A stretch of 64,000 bases of DNA from Xanthobacter sp. NM-25 (GTDB lineage: Bacteria > Pseudomonadota > Alphaproteobacteria > Rhizobiales > Xanthobacteraceae). Location of the stretch: contig NZ_JACBFS010000001.1 in the NCBI RefSeq assembly GCF_022138605.1, forward strand, positions 434,001-498,000. The letters run 5' to 3'. The position numbers and the translations under genes were made by a program. Below, piece after piece: positions 43,001 through 52,187 of this stretch (positions are counted from its first letter, which is position 1; each line of letters opens with the position of its first letter). Below the pieces are notes generated by a model, which was not told where the DNA came from, made no database searches, and worked only from the letters and a program-made list of their open reading frames with translations.

Positions 43001-46000
43001 ATATCCTCCATGCCCTCACCCTCAATGACGAGGGCGCCCGGGAAACCCTGGTGCGGGTCAGCGCCGGCGGCGAGGTGGAAATCCTGAGCCGGCCGCGCTT
43101 CACGGTCGATTGGAGCCTCCACGCGCGCGGCCATATCGGCCCTTCCGCCTCTACGCGGGCGGCGAAAACCCTTGCCGCCCGGGCGGATGACCAGGGCATG
43201 CGCTGCCTCGCGGCCGAAGACCTCTACGCCGCCGCGGCGCTCATGGGGCTGAACTACGGCCCCCAGTTCCGCCTGGTCACCAGCGCCGAGGCGCGGCACG
43301 GGCGCATCTCCCTCACCCTGGCGCCGGAAGCGGCGGACCAGGGGGCCTACCGGCTGCCCCACGTGCTGCACCCCACGGTACTGGACGCCAGCCTGCACGG
43401 CCTGCTGCTGGCGGTGGACGAACAGGCGTTCGCCGAGCACCGGGTGTATCTGCCGGCGCGCTTCGGCGCGCTCCACGTGTTTGGCGGCGGACCGGTGGTG
43501 CGGGCGGAGCTCGAAGTGGTGCGCGCCAGCCGCCGCTCCCTGCTGCTCGACATTCAGCTGTTCGATGCCGACGACGTGCTTGTCGCCCGGCTGGATCATG
43601 CCCGCCTGCGGGCAGCGGTGTTGTCCAACCAGGCGGCGCTGGAGACCGATTACCGCCAGCATCTGGAGCGCCTGCCCCAGCCGATCGCGCAGGTGGCGGT
43701 GGTGGAGGCGGCCGAGGCCGCCTTCGCGGCGCTCGACCAGGATGACGTGGCAAGCAGCGATGATTTCATTCTGCTCTCCGCTTTCGCCACGGCACTCGCC
43801 CATGAGGCGGTGACCGCGGTCCAGAGCGCCGCGGGCGCCACGGGCGAGATCGATCCGGAGACGCTGGTCAGCGACGGGTACGTCGCCGACGAGAGCCGCG
43901 CGCTGCTGCTGACCCTGCTCCACATACTGGCCGCCGCCGGACTCGCCCAGCGGCAGGGGCAGATCTGGAGCGTCAACGCCGATTCCGGCCTGCCCGCCAG
44001 CGCCTCCATTCTCGGTGAGGTGCTTGCAGATTGTCCCGATCGCGCCGCCGAGGTCACCCTTGGCGCCCGTCTGGCCGAGGCCCTGGCCGATACCCTGCGC
44101 AGCGGCGCTCCGCTCGCCCTGACCGCCGCGCTGGTGGATCATTGGCAGACCGCATCCCCCGCTGCGCGCGCCCTGGAAACCGTGGCCCGGACGGTGGTGG
44201 ACGCCATCGGCAACGACGCGGAGCCGCCGCGGGTGCTGGTGGTGGAACGCCACGGCGCCCTCGCGCTGTCGTTGCTGCCGCTCGCCGAACGCGGCCTCAT
44301 TCGCCTTGCGGTGGACGGCGCCGACACGGCCACCCGCGAAGCCCTGGCCGCGCGCCATCCCGCCCTCGCCCCGCTTCTGGCAGCCTCCGGGGAGGCCGCC
44401 CCCGGGCATGACCTGGTGCTGTGCGCCGACCTCTATGGTCTCATTGCCGATAACGAGGCCCTGGCGACGCGGCTGGGGACGCTGGTGACGCCCGGTGGTG
44501 TGCTGTGCGCGCTGCAGATCCAGGCCAATCCCCTGGCCACCCTGCTGGCCGCCGCCGACCATGACGGGACCTCGCCCATCGCCCCCATCGCCGAGACCGC
44601 CCGGCGACTGGCCTCGCGGGGCTTCCTGGCCATCAAGACCAGCCGTGCCGGCACGCCGCGCGCGCCGGTGGAAGCCCTCATGGCCCGCGCGCCGCTGCCG
44701 GACGAGGAGGTTCCCGCCGCCGCGACAGCGCCGCTGGCCCGGAGCATCGAGGAGCTGCTCACCCTGTCCGGCGCAAGCCTGGCGGTGACGCTGCGGGGGC
44801 AGGATGCACAACCCCAGGCGCACCTGCTGGACGCGGCCACCGCACCGGCCGATTGGGAGGCGCCCCTGTCGCCGGCGGAAGGCACCCGCACCCTGATCGT
44901 GCATCCGCTGATGCCGGCACCGACCCCCGACGCCATGGCCGACGCCTTGCTGCGCGCCACCCAGCTGCTGGAACGGGTGCGGGCGGCCGGCGCCGGAGCC
45001 GAGGTCTGGTTCCTCACCCGTGGCGGCGCCCCGGTAGAGGGCAGCCCCGAGGCAAGCGCGGCGTGGGGCTTCGGCCGTGTCGCCATGAATGAGTTCGCCG
45101 ACATCGACCTGCGCTTGCTCGACCTGGCACCCGCGCTTGACGCGGCCACCGCCGGCGCCAGCCTGGCGGCGCTGATGATCGCGCCGCCGGACGAGCGCGA
45201 GCTCAGCGCCGATGACACCGGCCTCCAGGCCGTGCGCACCACCATTGGCCCTGAGGCCGCGGCCACGCGCGCGTCGACGGCGTCCTCCGGCGCCGATCAC
45301 ATGGCGCTGCTGGAGGCGCGCCCTGGCTCCATGGATCGCCTGACCTGGATCGGCGTCCCCCGGCGCACCCTTGCCGCCGGCGAAGTCGAGATCGAGGTGG
45401 CGGCCAGCGCCCTCAATTTCCGCGACGTCATGTTCGCCCAAGGGGTGATCGGTGACGAGATGCTGGAGAATGGATTCACCGGCCCCTCCCTCGGCTTCGA
45501 GTGCGCCGGCACCATCTCCCGCGTGGGCCCCGAGGTGCACGGTGTGCGCGTCGGCGACCGGGTGATGGCCTTTGCCTCCGCCGCCTTCGCCTCCCATGTG
45601 GTCATCCGCGGCGACCTGGTGCTGCCGGTGCCGGAGCGGGTGGACCTGAAGGCCGCCGCCACCATTCCCGTGGCGTTCCTTACCGCTTGGTATGGGCTCG
45701 TCACCCAGGCACGCCTGCGCCGGGACGAGTGGGTGCTCATCCATGGCGCGGCTGGCGGTGTCGGCCTCGCGGCGCTGCAGATCGCCAAATGGCTCGGTGC
45801 CCGCATCGTGGCCACCGCCGGCACCCCCGAAAAGCGCGCGCTGGCGCGGCTGGCGGGGGCGGACCTGGTGTTTGACTCCCGCTCCCTGAGCTTCGTCGAC
45901 GACATCCGCGCCAGCATCGGTGGGGTGGATGTGGTGCTCAATTCGCTGGCCGGCGAAGCCATGGCCCGCAGCATCACCGTGCTGAAGCCGTTCGGCCGGT

Positions 46001-47553
46001 TCGTGGAGCTGGGCAAGCGCGACTACATCGGCAACACCGAGATCGGCCTGCGCCCGTTCGCCCGCAACCTGTCCTATTTCGGCGTCGACACCGACCAGCT
46101 CATCGCCGCGCGCCCCGATGCCCTGAACGAGCTTTTCGCCGATCTCATCGGACGGTTTGCCGACGGCACTTTCACACCGCTGCCCTATCGCGAGTTCCCG
46201 GCGGTGGAAGCGCCGGAGGCGTTCCGCCTCATGCAGGGCGCGGGGCATGTGGGCAAGATTCTGCTGACGCCGCCACTGGCGCCACCGCCACTGGCGGCCC
46301 CGGCGCCCGCCTTCCGGGCGGCGGCGGATGGGGTGCACGTGGTGGTCGGCGGCACCGGCGGGTTTGGCTTCGAGACCGCCCTGTGGCTGGCGGAACATGG
46401 GGCCACCGCTCTGGTGGTGGCCTCCCGCTCCGGCGCGCTGGCCCCGGAGGCCGCCGCGCGGGTGGCGGCCCTGTCGGCGCGCGGCATCACCGTGGAGGTG
46501 GCCCGGCTCGACGTGCGCGATGCCGCCGCCTGCCAGGCCTTCATCGACGATCTCGTGGCCCGCTTCGGCCGGGTGGCCGGGCTCGTCCACACCGCCATGG
46601 TGCTGGACGACGGCCTGTTGCGCGATCTCGACCGCGCCCGCATGCTCAAGGTGCTGGAGCCGAAGATGGACGGCGCCAGCCATCTCGACGCCGCCACGCG
46701 CAATCTCGACCTCGATTATTTCGTGATGTTCTCCTCGGCCACCACCCTGGTGGGCAATCCCGGGCAGGGCAATTACGTGGCCGCCAACGCCTTCCTGGAG
46801 GGCGTGGCCCGGCGCCGTCGCGCGGCCGGCCGCGCAGGGCTGGCGGTGGCCTGGGGCGCCATCGCCGATGTGGGCGTGCTGGCGCGCGAGACCGCCATCA
46901 ACGAAAAGCTCAAGCGGCGGATCGGGCGCCATGCCATGACCGCCGCCACCGCCCTCGGCCACCTGGGCCAATTGCTGGCCCTGCCGGCGGCCGAGCAGCC
47001 CGCGGTGGTCACCTGCTCCTATATCGACTGGGCCAGCGCCGGTGAGCTCCGCGTGGTGAAGGCGCCGACCTTCTCCGGGCTGATGACCGGTGGCGGCGAG
47101 CGCAGCATGGGGCAGACCTCCGACCTGGAGCACCTGATCGCCGGGCAGAGCGATCAGGCCGCCCGGCTCACCATCGCCCGCCTGCTGGCGGAGGAGATCG
47201 GCAAAATCCTGCGCCTGCCCCACGAGAGCATCGACCTCACCCGGCCGCTCACGGACATCGGCATGGATTCGCTGATGAGCCTGGAGCTCGACATGGAGGT
47301 GCAGCGGCGCTTCGGTGTGGAGCTGCCGGTGCTCGCCCTCGGCGCGGGCTCCACCCTCATGGACGTGGCCGAGAAGGTGCTCCAGCGGGTGCGTGGTGCC
47401 GAGGATATGGAGGGCGACGCCGCCGCCCAGGTGATCGCCGAGGCAGGCATCATGGAAAAACACGTCAATCTCGACCTCGACGCCGCCACCCTGGAGCGGT
47501 TGAGCGCCAAGGTCGTCAGTGAACGCGAGCACGCGGGAGAAGGCCTGCTGTGA
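40087..47553 (+). CDS. rkpA: RkpA-like type I reducing polyketide/fatty-acid synthase
   Basis: This 2488-residue cytoplasmic synthase has these domains in order. KS: Cys189 in DTACSSS, His324 in EAHGTGT, His362 in SNLGHLEPASG. AT: Ser635 in GHSVGE, with YPFHS around His735. DH: His936 in DHKVNDTVVVP, plus HPTVLDASLHG. Then a degenerate methyltransferase-like and structural KR region (about 1180-1730), ER (GAAGGVG from 1887), KR (GGTGGFG from 2088, Ser2217, Tyr2230) and ACP (GMDSL, Ser2395). There is no thioesterase. The layout resembles Sinorhizobium RkpA and fungal highly reducing synthases, so it likely makes a long saturated acyl chain released by the next gene. Confidence 0.93.
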   Translation: MTNRISRVQTPMPETGLNHAAAIMGYACRLPGAPTVDAFWSLLRARQCAVTEIDPDRWAKERFLHPHPGEPGRTYTFAAGVLPDIYAFDPGAFGLSPREVEQVDPQQRILLELTREAFENANMPLSELEGERVGVFVGASSLDYSVRFAADVSSVDPHFVTGNALSIISNRISFAFGFTGPSLTIDTACSSSLVAFDRAVRAIESGEVDVAVVAGVNILAAPYNFVGFARAGMLSPTGRCRPFSAQADGYVRSEGAVVMVLRRLASATQALQAPRAVVMGTGTNSDGRTVGIALPNSDAQRALIETVYAARGIDPERLAFVEAHGTGTRVGDPAEANAIGNAIGLRRSTPLPIGSVKSNLGHLEPASGLAGLLKALLALEHRLLPASLHLHEPNETIPFAALNLAPAQEEVPLTVDTADLAAVSSFGFGGTNAHAVVRRPRADELPPAAAAVGEEPGPQALLLSASSRQSLVELASAYAQALAQGADGARLAHATAYGRSLLPHRLAVPLSGGVPAAEALRRFAAEQPEPGIASGIADRPQKIAFVFAGNGGQHVGMGRAAYLANASFRASIQRIDALFAPLAGWSLADAITAPASQERLNATEVAQPLLFAIGVGIAEVLMAHGCQPCAILGHSVGEIPAAYVAGALDLKEAVELIYWRSKLQEATRGSGSMAVLMAAPDDAAPLLTKDVVIAAINSPSVVTIAGPSAEVDAILRRARKAGIAGKRMDLDYPFHSPLMAPVEAPLKEALAGLHPRTGALPYFSTVTGARFDTAGLDADYWWHNVREPVRFAEAVTQAAEQEKADIFLEIGPRPVLTGHMRETLEPLLGAQVVLSTLQEKAPAHRDPVLHTLLSCAVEGAPFDRGSLFGARRPLGAIQLPLTPWQRQTIVVPPTTEAVDTGGSRPLHPLLGGRLKADSREWSGLLDAQLVPYLADHKVNDTVVVPGTALAEMALAAGRELFGEGPLALEEFDILHALTLNDEGARETLVRVSAGGEVEILSRPRFTVDWSLHARGHIGPSASTRAAKTLAARADDQGMRCLAAEDLYAAAALMGLNYGPQFRLVTSAEARHGRISLTLAPEAADQGAYRLPHVLHPTVLDASLHGLLLAVDEQAFAEHRVYLPARFGALHVFGGGPVVRAELEVVRASRRSLLLDIQLFDADDVLVARLDHARLRAAVLSNQAALETDYRQHLERLPQPIAQVAVVEAAEAAFAALDQDDVASSDDFILLSAFATALAHEAVTAVQSAAGATGEIDPETLVSDGYVADESRALLLTLLHILAAAGLAQRQGQIWSVNADSGLPASASILGEVLADCPDRAAEVTLGARLAEALADTLRSGAPLALTAALVDHWQTASPAARALETVARTVVDAIGNDAEPPRVLVVERHGALALSLLPLAERGLIRLAVDGADTATREALAARHPALAPLLAASGEAAPGHDLVLCADLYGLIADNEALATRLGTLVTPGGVLCALQIQANPLATLLAAADHDGTSPIAPIAETARRLASRGFLAIKTSRAGTPRAPVEALMARAPLPDEEVPAAATAPLARSIEELLTLSGASLAVTLRGQDAQPQAHLLDAATAPADWEAPLSPAEGTRTLIVHPLMPAPTPDAMADALLRATQLLERVRAAGAGAEVWFLTRGGAPVEGSPEASAAWGFGRVAMNEFADIDLRLLDLAPALDAATAGASLAALMIAPPDERELSADDTGLQAVRTTIGPEAAATRASTASSGADHMALLEARPGSMDRLTWIGVPRRTLAAGEVEIEVAASALNFRDVMFAQGVIGDEMLENGFTGPSLGFECAGTISRVGPEVHGVRVGDRVMAFASAAFASHVVIRGDLVLPVPERVDLKAAATIPVAFLTAWYGLVTQARLRRDEWVLIHGAAGGVGLAALQIAKWLGARIVATAGTPEKRALARLAGADLVFDSRSLSFVDDIRASIGGVDVVLNSLAGEAMARSITVLKPFGRFVELGKRDYIGNTEIGLRPFARNLSYFGVDTDQLIAARPDALNELFADLIGRFADGTFTPLPYREFPAVEAPEAFRLMQGAGHVGKILLTPPLAPPPLAAPAPAFRAAADGVHVVVGGTGGFGFETALWLAEHGATALVVASRSGALAPEAAARVAALSARGITVEVARLDVRDAAACQAFIDDLVARFGRVAGLVHTAMVLDDGLLRDLDRARMLKVLEPKMDGASHLDAATRNLDLDYFVMFSSATTLVGNPGQGNYVAANAFLEGVARRRRAAGRAGLAVAWGAIADVGVLARETAINEKLKRRIGRHAMTAATALGHLGQLLALPAAEQPAVVTCSYIDWASAGELRVVKAPTFSGLMTGGGERSMGQTSDLEHLIAGQSDQAARLTIARLLAEEIGKILRLPHESIDLTRPLTDIGMDSLMSLELDMEVQRRFGVELPVLALGAGSTLMDVAEKVLQRVRGAEDMEGDAAAQVIAEAGIMEKHVNLDLDAATLERLSAKVVSEREHAGEGLL

Positions 47554-48932
47554 CGACGTCCCCTCCCTCCGGCCGGATGGCGGCCGATACCAAGGCGGCC
47601 CTGCTCTCGCGCATGCGCCAGACCGGCGCCCCCGCCGCTGCACCGGCCGAACGGCACTACGACACGGCCTTCTCCACCCTGCCGGGCTTCGAGCAATTGA
47701 AGCTCATGCGCGCCGCCACCGGTGCTTTCGGCATTCCCAGCCCGTTCTTCCGCAGCCATGACGGGCGCGCGGGCGCCACCAGCATCATCGACGGCAAGGA
47801 GGTGATCAACTTCGCCTCCTACGACTATCTCGGCCTCAACGGCGCCCCGGAAGTGCTGGCGGCGGCCCGGGAGGGAGTGGAGGCGTTCGGCTGCTCGGTA
47901 TCGGCAAGCCGGGTGGTGGCGGGGGAGCGCGGTTTTCATCGGGAGTTCGAACAGGAACTCGCCGCGCTCTATGGCGCCGATGATGCCATTGTCTATGTCA
48001 GTGGCCACGCCGCCAACGTGGCCACCATCAGCACCCTGGTGGGCCCGCGCGACGTGGTGTTCCACGATGAGCTGATGCACAACAGCGCCATCGTCGGCGC
48101 CCAGCTGTCCCGCGCCCATCGGCGCTGGTTCCCCCACAACGACCTCGATGCACTCGAGACCCTGCTGGCGGCGGAGCGGGGGAACTTCGGCCGCGCGCTG
48201 ATCGTGGTCGAGGGCAATTACTCCATGGACGGCGACACCGCCGACCTCGCCCGTCTGGTCGAGCTAAAGCGGCGCTTTGGCGCCTGGCTCATGGTGGATG
48301 AGGCGCACAGCCTCGGGGTCCTCGGCGCGCGCGGCCACGGCCTGTTCGAGAAGACCGGTGTCGACCCCAAGGCCGTGGACATCTGGATGGGCACCCTGTC
48401 CAAAACCCTGGCCAGCTGCGGCGGCTACATCGCCGGCGCCCAGGACTTGGTGGACTATCTCAAGCTGTCGGCCCCCGGCTTCGTCTATTCGGTGGGCCTG
48501 TCGGCCCCCGCGACACTGTCGGCGCTGAGCGCGCTGCGCCTGCTGCAGCGGGAGCCGGAACGGGTGGCGCGCCTCCAGGCCAATACCGCCCGCTTCATCG
48601 CCGGCGCCCAGGCGGCCGGCCTCGATACGGGACAGGCGGAAGGCTACGCCATCGTTCCGGTGATCGTCGGCGATTCGCTGAAAGCGGCGGTGCTGTCCAA
48701 TCGGATGCTGGAGCGGGGGGTCAATGTGCTGCCCATCATCCACCCGGCGGTGCCGAACAAGGCGGCGCGCCTGCGCTTCTTCGTGACATCCGAGCACACG
48801 CAGGAGCAGATTGACGCCACTATTGCAATCTTGACGCAGGAATTGAACGAGACCGGCGCCTTCATCCAGAGGTTGGCCTCGTCAGGGCTCGGCGACATGC
48901 TAGAAAGCGCTGCCGAGCTCGGCAAAGTGTGA
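47550..48932 (+). CDS. rkpG: Alpha-oxoamine synthase (RkpG-like, BioF/Kbl/SPT family)
   Basis: This 460-residue fold-type I PLP enzyme shows INFASYDYLGLNG, VVAGERGFHREFEQELA, the DEAHSLGVLG motif (Asp250, His253) and Lys285 in TLSKTLASCGGY. The family joins an acyl thioester to an amino acid with loss of CO2 (as in 8-amino-7-oxononanoate synthase and serine palmitoyltransferase). The GTG start overlaps the synthase stop, so it probably takes the acyl chain directly from the ACP and makes a long-chain aminoketone. The first 45 residues are extra relative to BioF. Confidence 0.9.
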   Translation: MTTSPPSGRMAADTKAALLSRMRQTGAPAAAPAERHYDTAFSTLPGFEQLKLMRAATGAFGIPSPFFRSHDGRAGATSIIDGKEVINFASYDYLGLNGAPEVLAAAREGVEAFGCSVSASRVVAGERGFHREFEQELAALYGADDAIVYVSGHAANVATISTLVGPRDVVFHDELMHNSAIVGAQLSRAHRRWFPHNDLDALETLLAAERGNFGRALIVVEGNYSMDGDTADLARLVELKRRFGAWLMVDEAHSLGVLGARGHGLFEKTGVDPKAVDIWMGTLSKTLASCGGYIAGAQDLVDYLKLSAPGFVYSVGLSAPATLSALSALRLLQREPERVARLQANTARFIAGAQAAGLDTGQAEGYAIVPVIVGDSLKAAVLSNRMLERGVNVLPIIHPAVPNKAARLRFFVTSEHTQEQIDATIAILTQELNETGAFIQRLASSGLGDMLESAAELGKV

Positions 48933-49070
48933 CCGAATGGAAACAGACGCCAGCATCGTGCCCGAGGCGGTTGCGGAGCATTCGTTTCGCGGCGCAATAT
49001 GGATCGGACCCACTTTAAGGGTTCGTTCATCAGGACGGGCGCAAGACACACGACCTCGGGGGTCGATGCG

Positions 49071-50516
49071 ATGAAGATTCTGCTGGACATCACCCGCCTG
49101 TTGCGGCGCTCGGGTCAGATGACCCCCACGGGCATCGACCGGGTGGAGCTGGCCTATGCGAAGCACCTGATCGCGCATTACCCCGACAGCTCCACCTTTG
49201 TCGGGCGGTTTCGCTCGCGGGTGTGGCAGCTCAATCCCTCAGCCGTCCCCTATTTCGTGAACACCCTGGCCGCGCGCTGGGACCTCTCCAATGCCCTGGT
49301 GACGCGGAACGAGCTGCGCCGGCTGGAGGAGTTCCTGAACCTGCGCCGCGGCGCCATGGCCCATCCCCCGGGCCCGCACGTGCCGCGCAAGGAGATGCCG
49401 GAGATCCTCTCCGCCCTGCCCTCCCTGCTGTCGCCCATCAACATTCTGCCCGGGCTGTTCCGCCGTCCCATCGCCAAAGGCGCGGTCTATCTCAACGTCT
49501 CCCATGAAGGGCTGAATTCCCCCGGCCGGATTGAGCGGCTGGTACGGACCTTCGACTGGAAGCCCATCTACCTGGTGCACGACCTCATCCCCGTGACCCA
49601 CCCCGAATATGTGCGCCCCGGAGACGAAGCCAAGCACACCCAGCGCATGAAGACGGTGCTGAACTCGGCCTCGGCGGTCATCTACAATTCCGCTCACACC
49701 GAGCGGATGATGAACAGCTTCGCCATGTCCACCGACATGAAGCCGGCGCGCGGCATCGTCAGCCTGCTGGGGGTGGAGGAGAAGTTCCAGAAGGGGCAGG
49801 AGCGCGCCGCCGACCTGCCGCCGGTGGGCGGCGACCCCTATTTCGTGGTGGTGGGCACCATCGAGCCGCGCAAGAACCATCTGCTGCTGCTCAACCTGTG
49901 GCGCCATCTGGTGGAGCGGCACGGGGCGAAGGCCCCCAAGCTGGTGATCGTCGGCCGGCGCGGCTGGGAAAACGAGAACATCATCGATGTCATCGACCGC
50001 TGCAGCAATCTCAAGCAGCACCTGATCGAATGCAATCGCCTACCCGACTGGCAGCTGACGCGGCTGCTGTCCGGGGCCCGGGCCGTGCTGTTCCCCTCCT
50101 TCGCCGAAGGCTATGGCCTGCCCCTGGCTGAGGCGCTGTCCCTGCGCGTACCGGTGATCTGTTCCAATCTCGAGGTGTTCCAGGACATCGCCGGGAACAT
50201 TCCCTACTATCTCGACCCCATCGACGGCATGAGCTGGCTGAAGGTCATCGAGGACTTCGCCCTGCCGGACTCCTCGCTGCGCCAGGCGCAGATGGCCAAG
50301 ATCGATCGCTTTGCGGCCCCCACCTGGCAGCAGCACTTCGATGCGGTCGATGAACTGATCGCCGATGTGGCCCAGCCCCGCCCGGCGCCCCATCAGCAGT
50401 TGCTGTCGACCATCCGGCGCAAGATCTCGTTGAGGCCGGCGGGCGAACACTCGCTCGAAGCGGCTGGAGCCGAGGATCTCATCGGCGCCCGGCTGCCGCA
50501 CTCGACCACGATATAA
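49071..50516 (+). CDS. GT4-family glycosyltransferase
   Basis: This 481-residue GT-B enzyme starts at MKILLDITRLLRRSG, with family blocks IYLVHDLIPVTHPEY, VVVGTIEPRKNHLLLLNLW, LVIVGRRGWENEN and PSFAEGYGLPLAEALSLRVPVICSN. It resembles mannosyl/rhamnosyltransferases of surface polysaccharides. The last 41 codons overlap, on the other strand, the end of the sulfatase-fold gene by 124 bp. It likely adds a sugar of the capsule or glycolipid made by this locus. Confidence 0.9.
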   Translation: MKILLDITRLLRRSGQMTPTGIDRVELAYAKHLIAHYPDSSTFVGRFRSRVWQLNPSAVPYFVNTLAARWDLSNALVTRNELRRLEEFLNLRRGAMAHPPGPHVPRKEMPEILSALPSLLSPINILPGLFRRPIAKGAVYLNVSHEGLNSPGRIERLVRTFDWKPIYLVHDLIPVTHPEYVRPGDEAKHTQRMKTVLNSASAVIYNSAHTERMMNSFAMSTDMKPARGIVSLLGVEEKFQKGQERAADLPPVGGDPYFVVVGTIEPRKNHLLLLNLWRHLVERHGAKAPKLVIVGRRGWENENIIDVIDRCSNLKQHLIECNRLPDWQLTRLLSGARAVLFPSFAEGYGLPLAEALSLRVPVICSNLEVFQDIAGNIPYYLDPIDGMSWLKVIEDFALPDSSLRQAQMAKIDRFAAPTWQQHFDAVDELIADVAQPRPAPHQQLLSTIRRKISLRPAGEHSLEAAGAEDLIGARLPHSTTI

Positions 50517-51910
50517 TCCGTGCGGGCATCGGCCGCGAGCTGTCCGAAACCAGGCAGCAGCGGCGCGTGGTCTCCGTAAAACACCAGCAGCGAATGCTCC
50601 GTGTGGGCGTCGAGCGACGCCGCCATGGACGCCAGCAGGGCATCCGCATTGGCGATGTGCTGGCAGTATTGCTCCACCGGATCATCGGTCGCCGTCAGCC
50701 GGCCGGGGCCATAGGGGTCGTGCGCCTCCATGGTCACCGTCATCATGTACAAAGGCTGTTTCCGCCGGCGCGCCTCCAGCAGTTCCGCCTCCATGCGCGC
50801 GCCCACCGCCCGATCCGCCACATAGGGACCGAAGCGTTCGGCCCCGGCGAAGTCCGCCTCCGAGAGGAAGCGGCCGTAGCCGAGTGCCGGAATGGCGCGG
50901 GCACGGCCGAAGAAGTGCCGATCGTAGGGGTGCATGAACACCGTATCCCACCCGGCCCGGGCCAAGTCCGCCGGCAAGGCATGACCGGCGAAGCGATGCG
51001 GTCGCAGATAAGGGTGGAAGCGATCCACCCCCTGGGCGGTGAACGGCAGGCCGGTGGCGAGGGCGAACTCCGGCCGCAGCGTATAGGCCCCGTAGCAGGG
51101 CACCAGCAGCCGGCCATGGGCGAGCGCACGGCCCTTCAGGCCATCGAAGGCGGGCAGCAGCACCCGGCCGCCATGGCGGCGCAGGTCATAAAAGGATTCC
51201 GACTGGATGACGACCACCGCATCCAGAGGCACCGACGCGGCGGGGCGAGGCGGGGACGCGGGGACGGCTGCGGCCCGAGGTGCGGGCGGCGGCAGGGCAC
51301 GCAGCGCCACGGCGGACACCAGCAGGGAGGGCATCAGCCCCAGGCGCGCCACGAAATCGTGTGCCGGCTCGTGGGCCACCGCAGCCTGCGCGCGGGTCGC
51401 CAGCCCCAGGACCCACCGCGGCCACCCGTAGGCCGCCAGCACCAGCAGGGCGAGGCCTGCCGCCAGCGCCGCCTGCAGCGCTCCGCTTAAGGATCGCGGC
51501 TCGAGCTGCATCCAGGTGACGATCAGAGCGACGAGCCCCAACGCCACCGCCGCCACGCCCAACGTCTTGCGCCAGCCGAGGTAGAACAGCTCGGGATGGC
51601 GGACCAGATGGGTGATGAAGGCGAGATCTGTGATCACGAGGGGTTCGGTGAGGTGCCGCCGCTTCTCCCCGGAAATCACCAGGAACACCGCGGTGGTGAT
51701 GGCGGCGGCGGTAGCGGCGAACGCGGCGCGCGCGGACAGCGCCAGCCAGAACAGGAACAGCAGCGAATAGGCGCAGCCGCGCAGCACCAGATGTGCATCG
51801 CGCCGGATCGCCACCGCGCCGCGCCCCACCGCCCAGCGATCGAGCCCCTCGCAGACCAACACGGCCATCACCCAGGCAACGCCCGTGATCGCCCCGCTCC
51901 CAGCCATCAT
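50393..51910 (-). CDS. LTA-synthase-like sulfatase-fold membrane protein
   Basis: This 505-residue protein has several N-terminal membrane helices (to about residue 205) followed by an alkaline-phosphatase-superfamily domain. Likely metal ligands are Glu238 in IQSESF, nucleophile Thr277 in YGAYTLRPEF and Asp447/His448 in FYGDHAPLL. The domain would face the periplasm and transfer or remove phospho-groups (phosphoglycerol, phosphoethanolamine) or sulfate on a glycan. It may correspond to rhizobial RkpI, the membrane protein of the rkp-1 group, but I am not sure of that match. ATG 51910 has GGTGGGG upstream. Confidence 0.85.
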   Translation of the reverse strand: MMAGSGAITGVAWVMAVLVCEGLDRWAVGRGAVAIRRDAHLVLRGCAYSLLFLFWLALSARAAFAATAAAITTAVFLVISGEKRRHLTEPLVITDLAFITHLVRHPELFYLGWRKTLGVAAVALGLVALIVTWMQLEPRSLSGALQAALAAGLALLVLAAYGWPRWVLGLATRAQAAVAHEPAHDFVARLGLMPSLLVSAVALRALPPPAPRAAAVPASPPRPAASVPLDAVVVIQSESFYDLRRHGGRVLLPAFDGLKGRALAHGRLLVPCYGAYTLRPEFALATGLPFTAQGVDRFHPYLRPHRFAGHALPADLARAGWDTVFMHPYDRHFFGRARAIPALGYGRFLSEADFAGAERFGPYVADRAVGARMEAELLEARRRKQPLYMMTVTMEAHDPYGPGRLTATDDPVEQYCQHIANADALLASMAASLDAHTEHSLLVFYGDHAPLLPGFGQLAADARTDYIVVECGSRAPMRSSAPAASSECSPAGLNEILRRMVDSNC

Positions 51911-52187
51911 ATCCCCACCATCGTGGCCAGCCCCGGCCACCTTCGCACCAGGCCGGACCGACGACTCACCGAGACCACCATCATGCCGCACCCCTGCGTC
52001 TTCTTCACAAGCGCCCGGCGCGTCGGTCTCCACTGTTCACACGCGTGCGACCACGCCATAGCCTTATGCTGCACCGCCAAATGAAATTGAAGCTAGGCGT
52101 TTATATGGTATGCCTCGTGCAACCGCTCGGCATTCATGACTCGCTATTCAGTCGACCCGGCACGCTGGAAATGGAGAAAGGGCGTTC
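51911..52187. promoter_or_regulatory. Divergent promoter region between sulfatase-fold and P450 genes
   Basis: This 277 bp gap must serve two divergent transcripts. The part nearest the P450 (52080-52120) is AT-rich, with GCGTTTATATGGTATGCC as a possible -10 zone. No clear operator was found. Confidence 0.4.

Noticed and set aside
42838..47643. 1601-residue open frame on the minus strand
   Set aside because: It lies wholly antisense to the synthase gene, has His/Gly/Arg-rich composition typical of GC-rich shadow frames, and no domain is recognisable.
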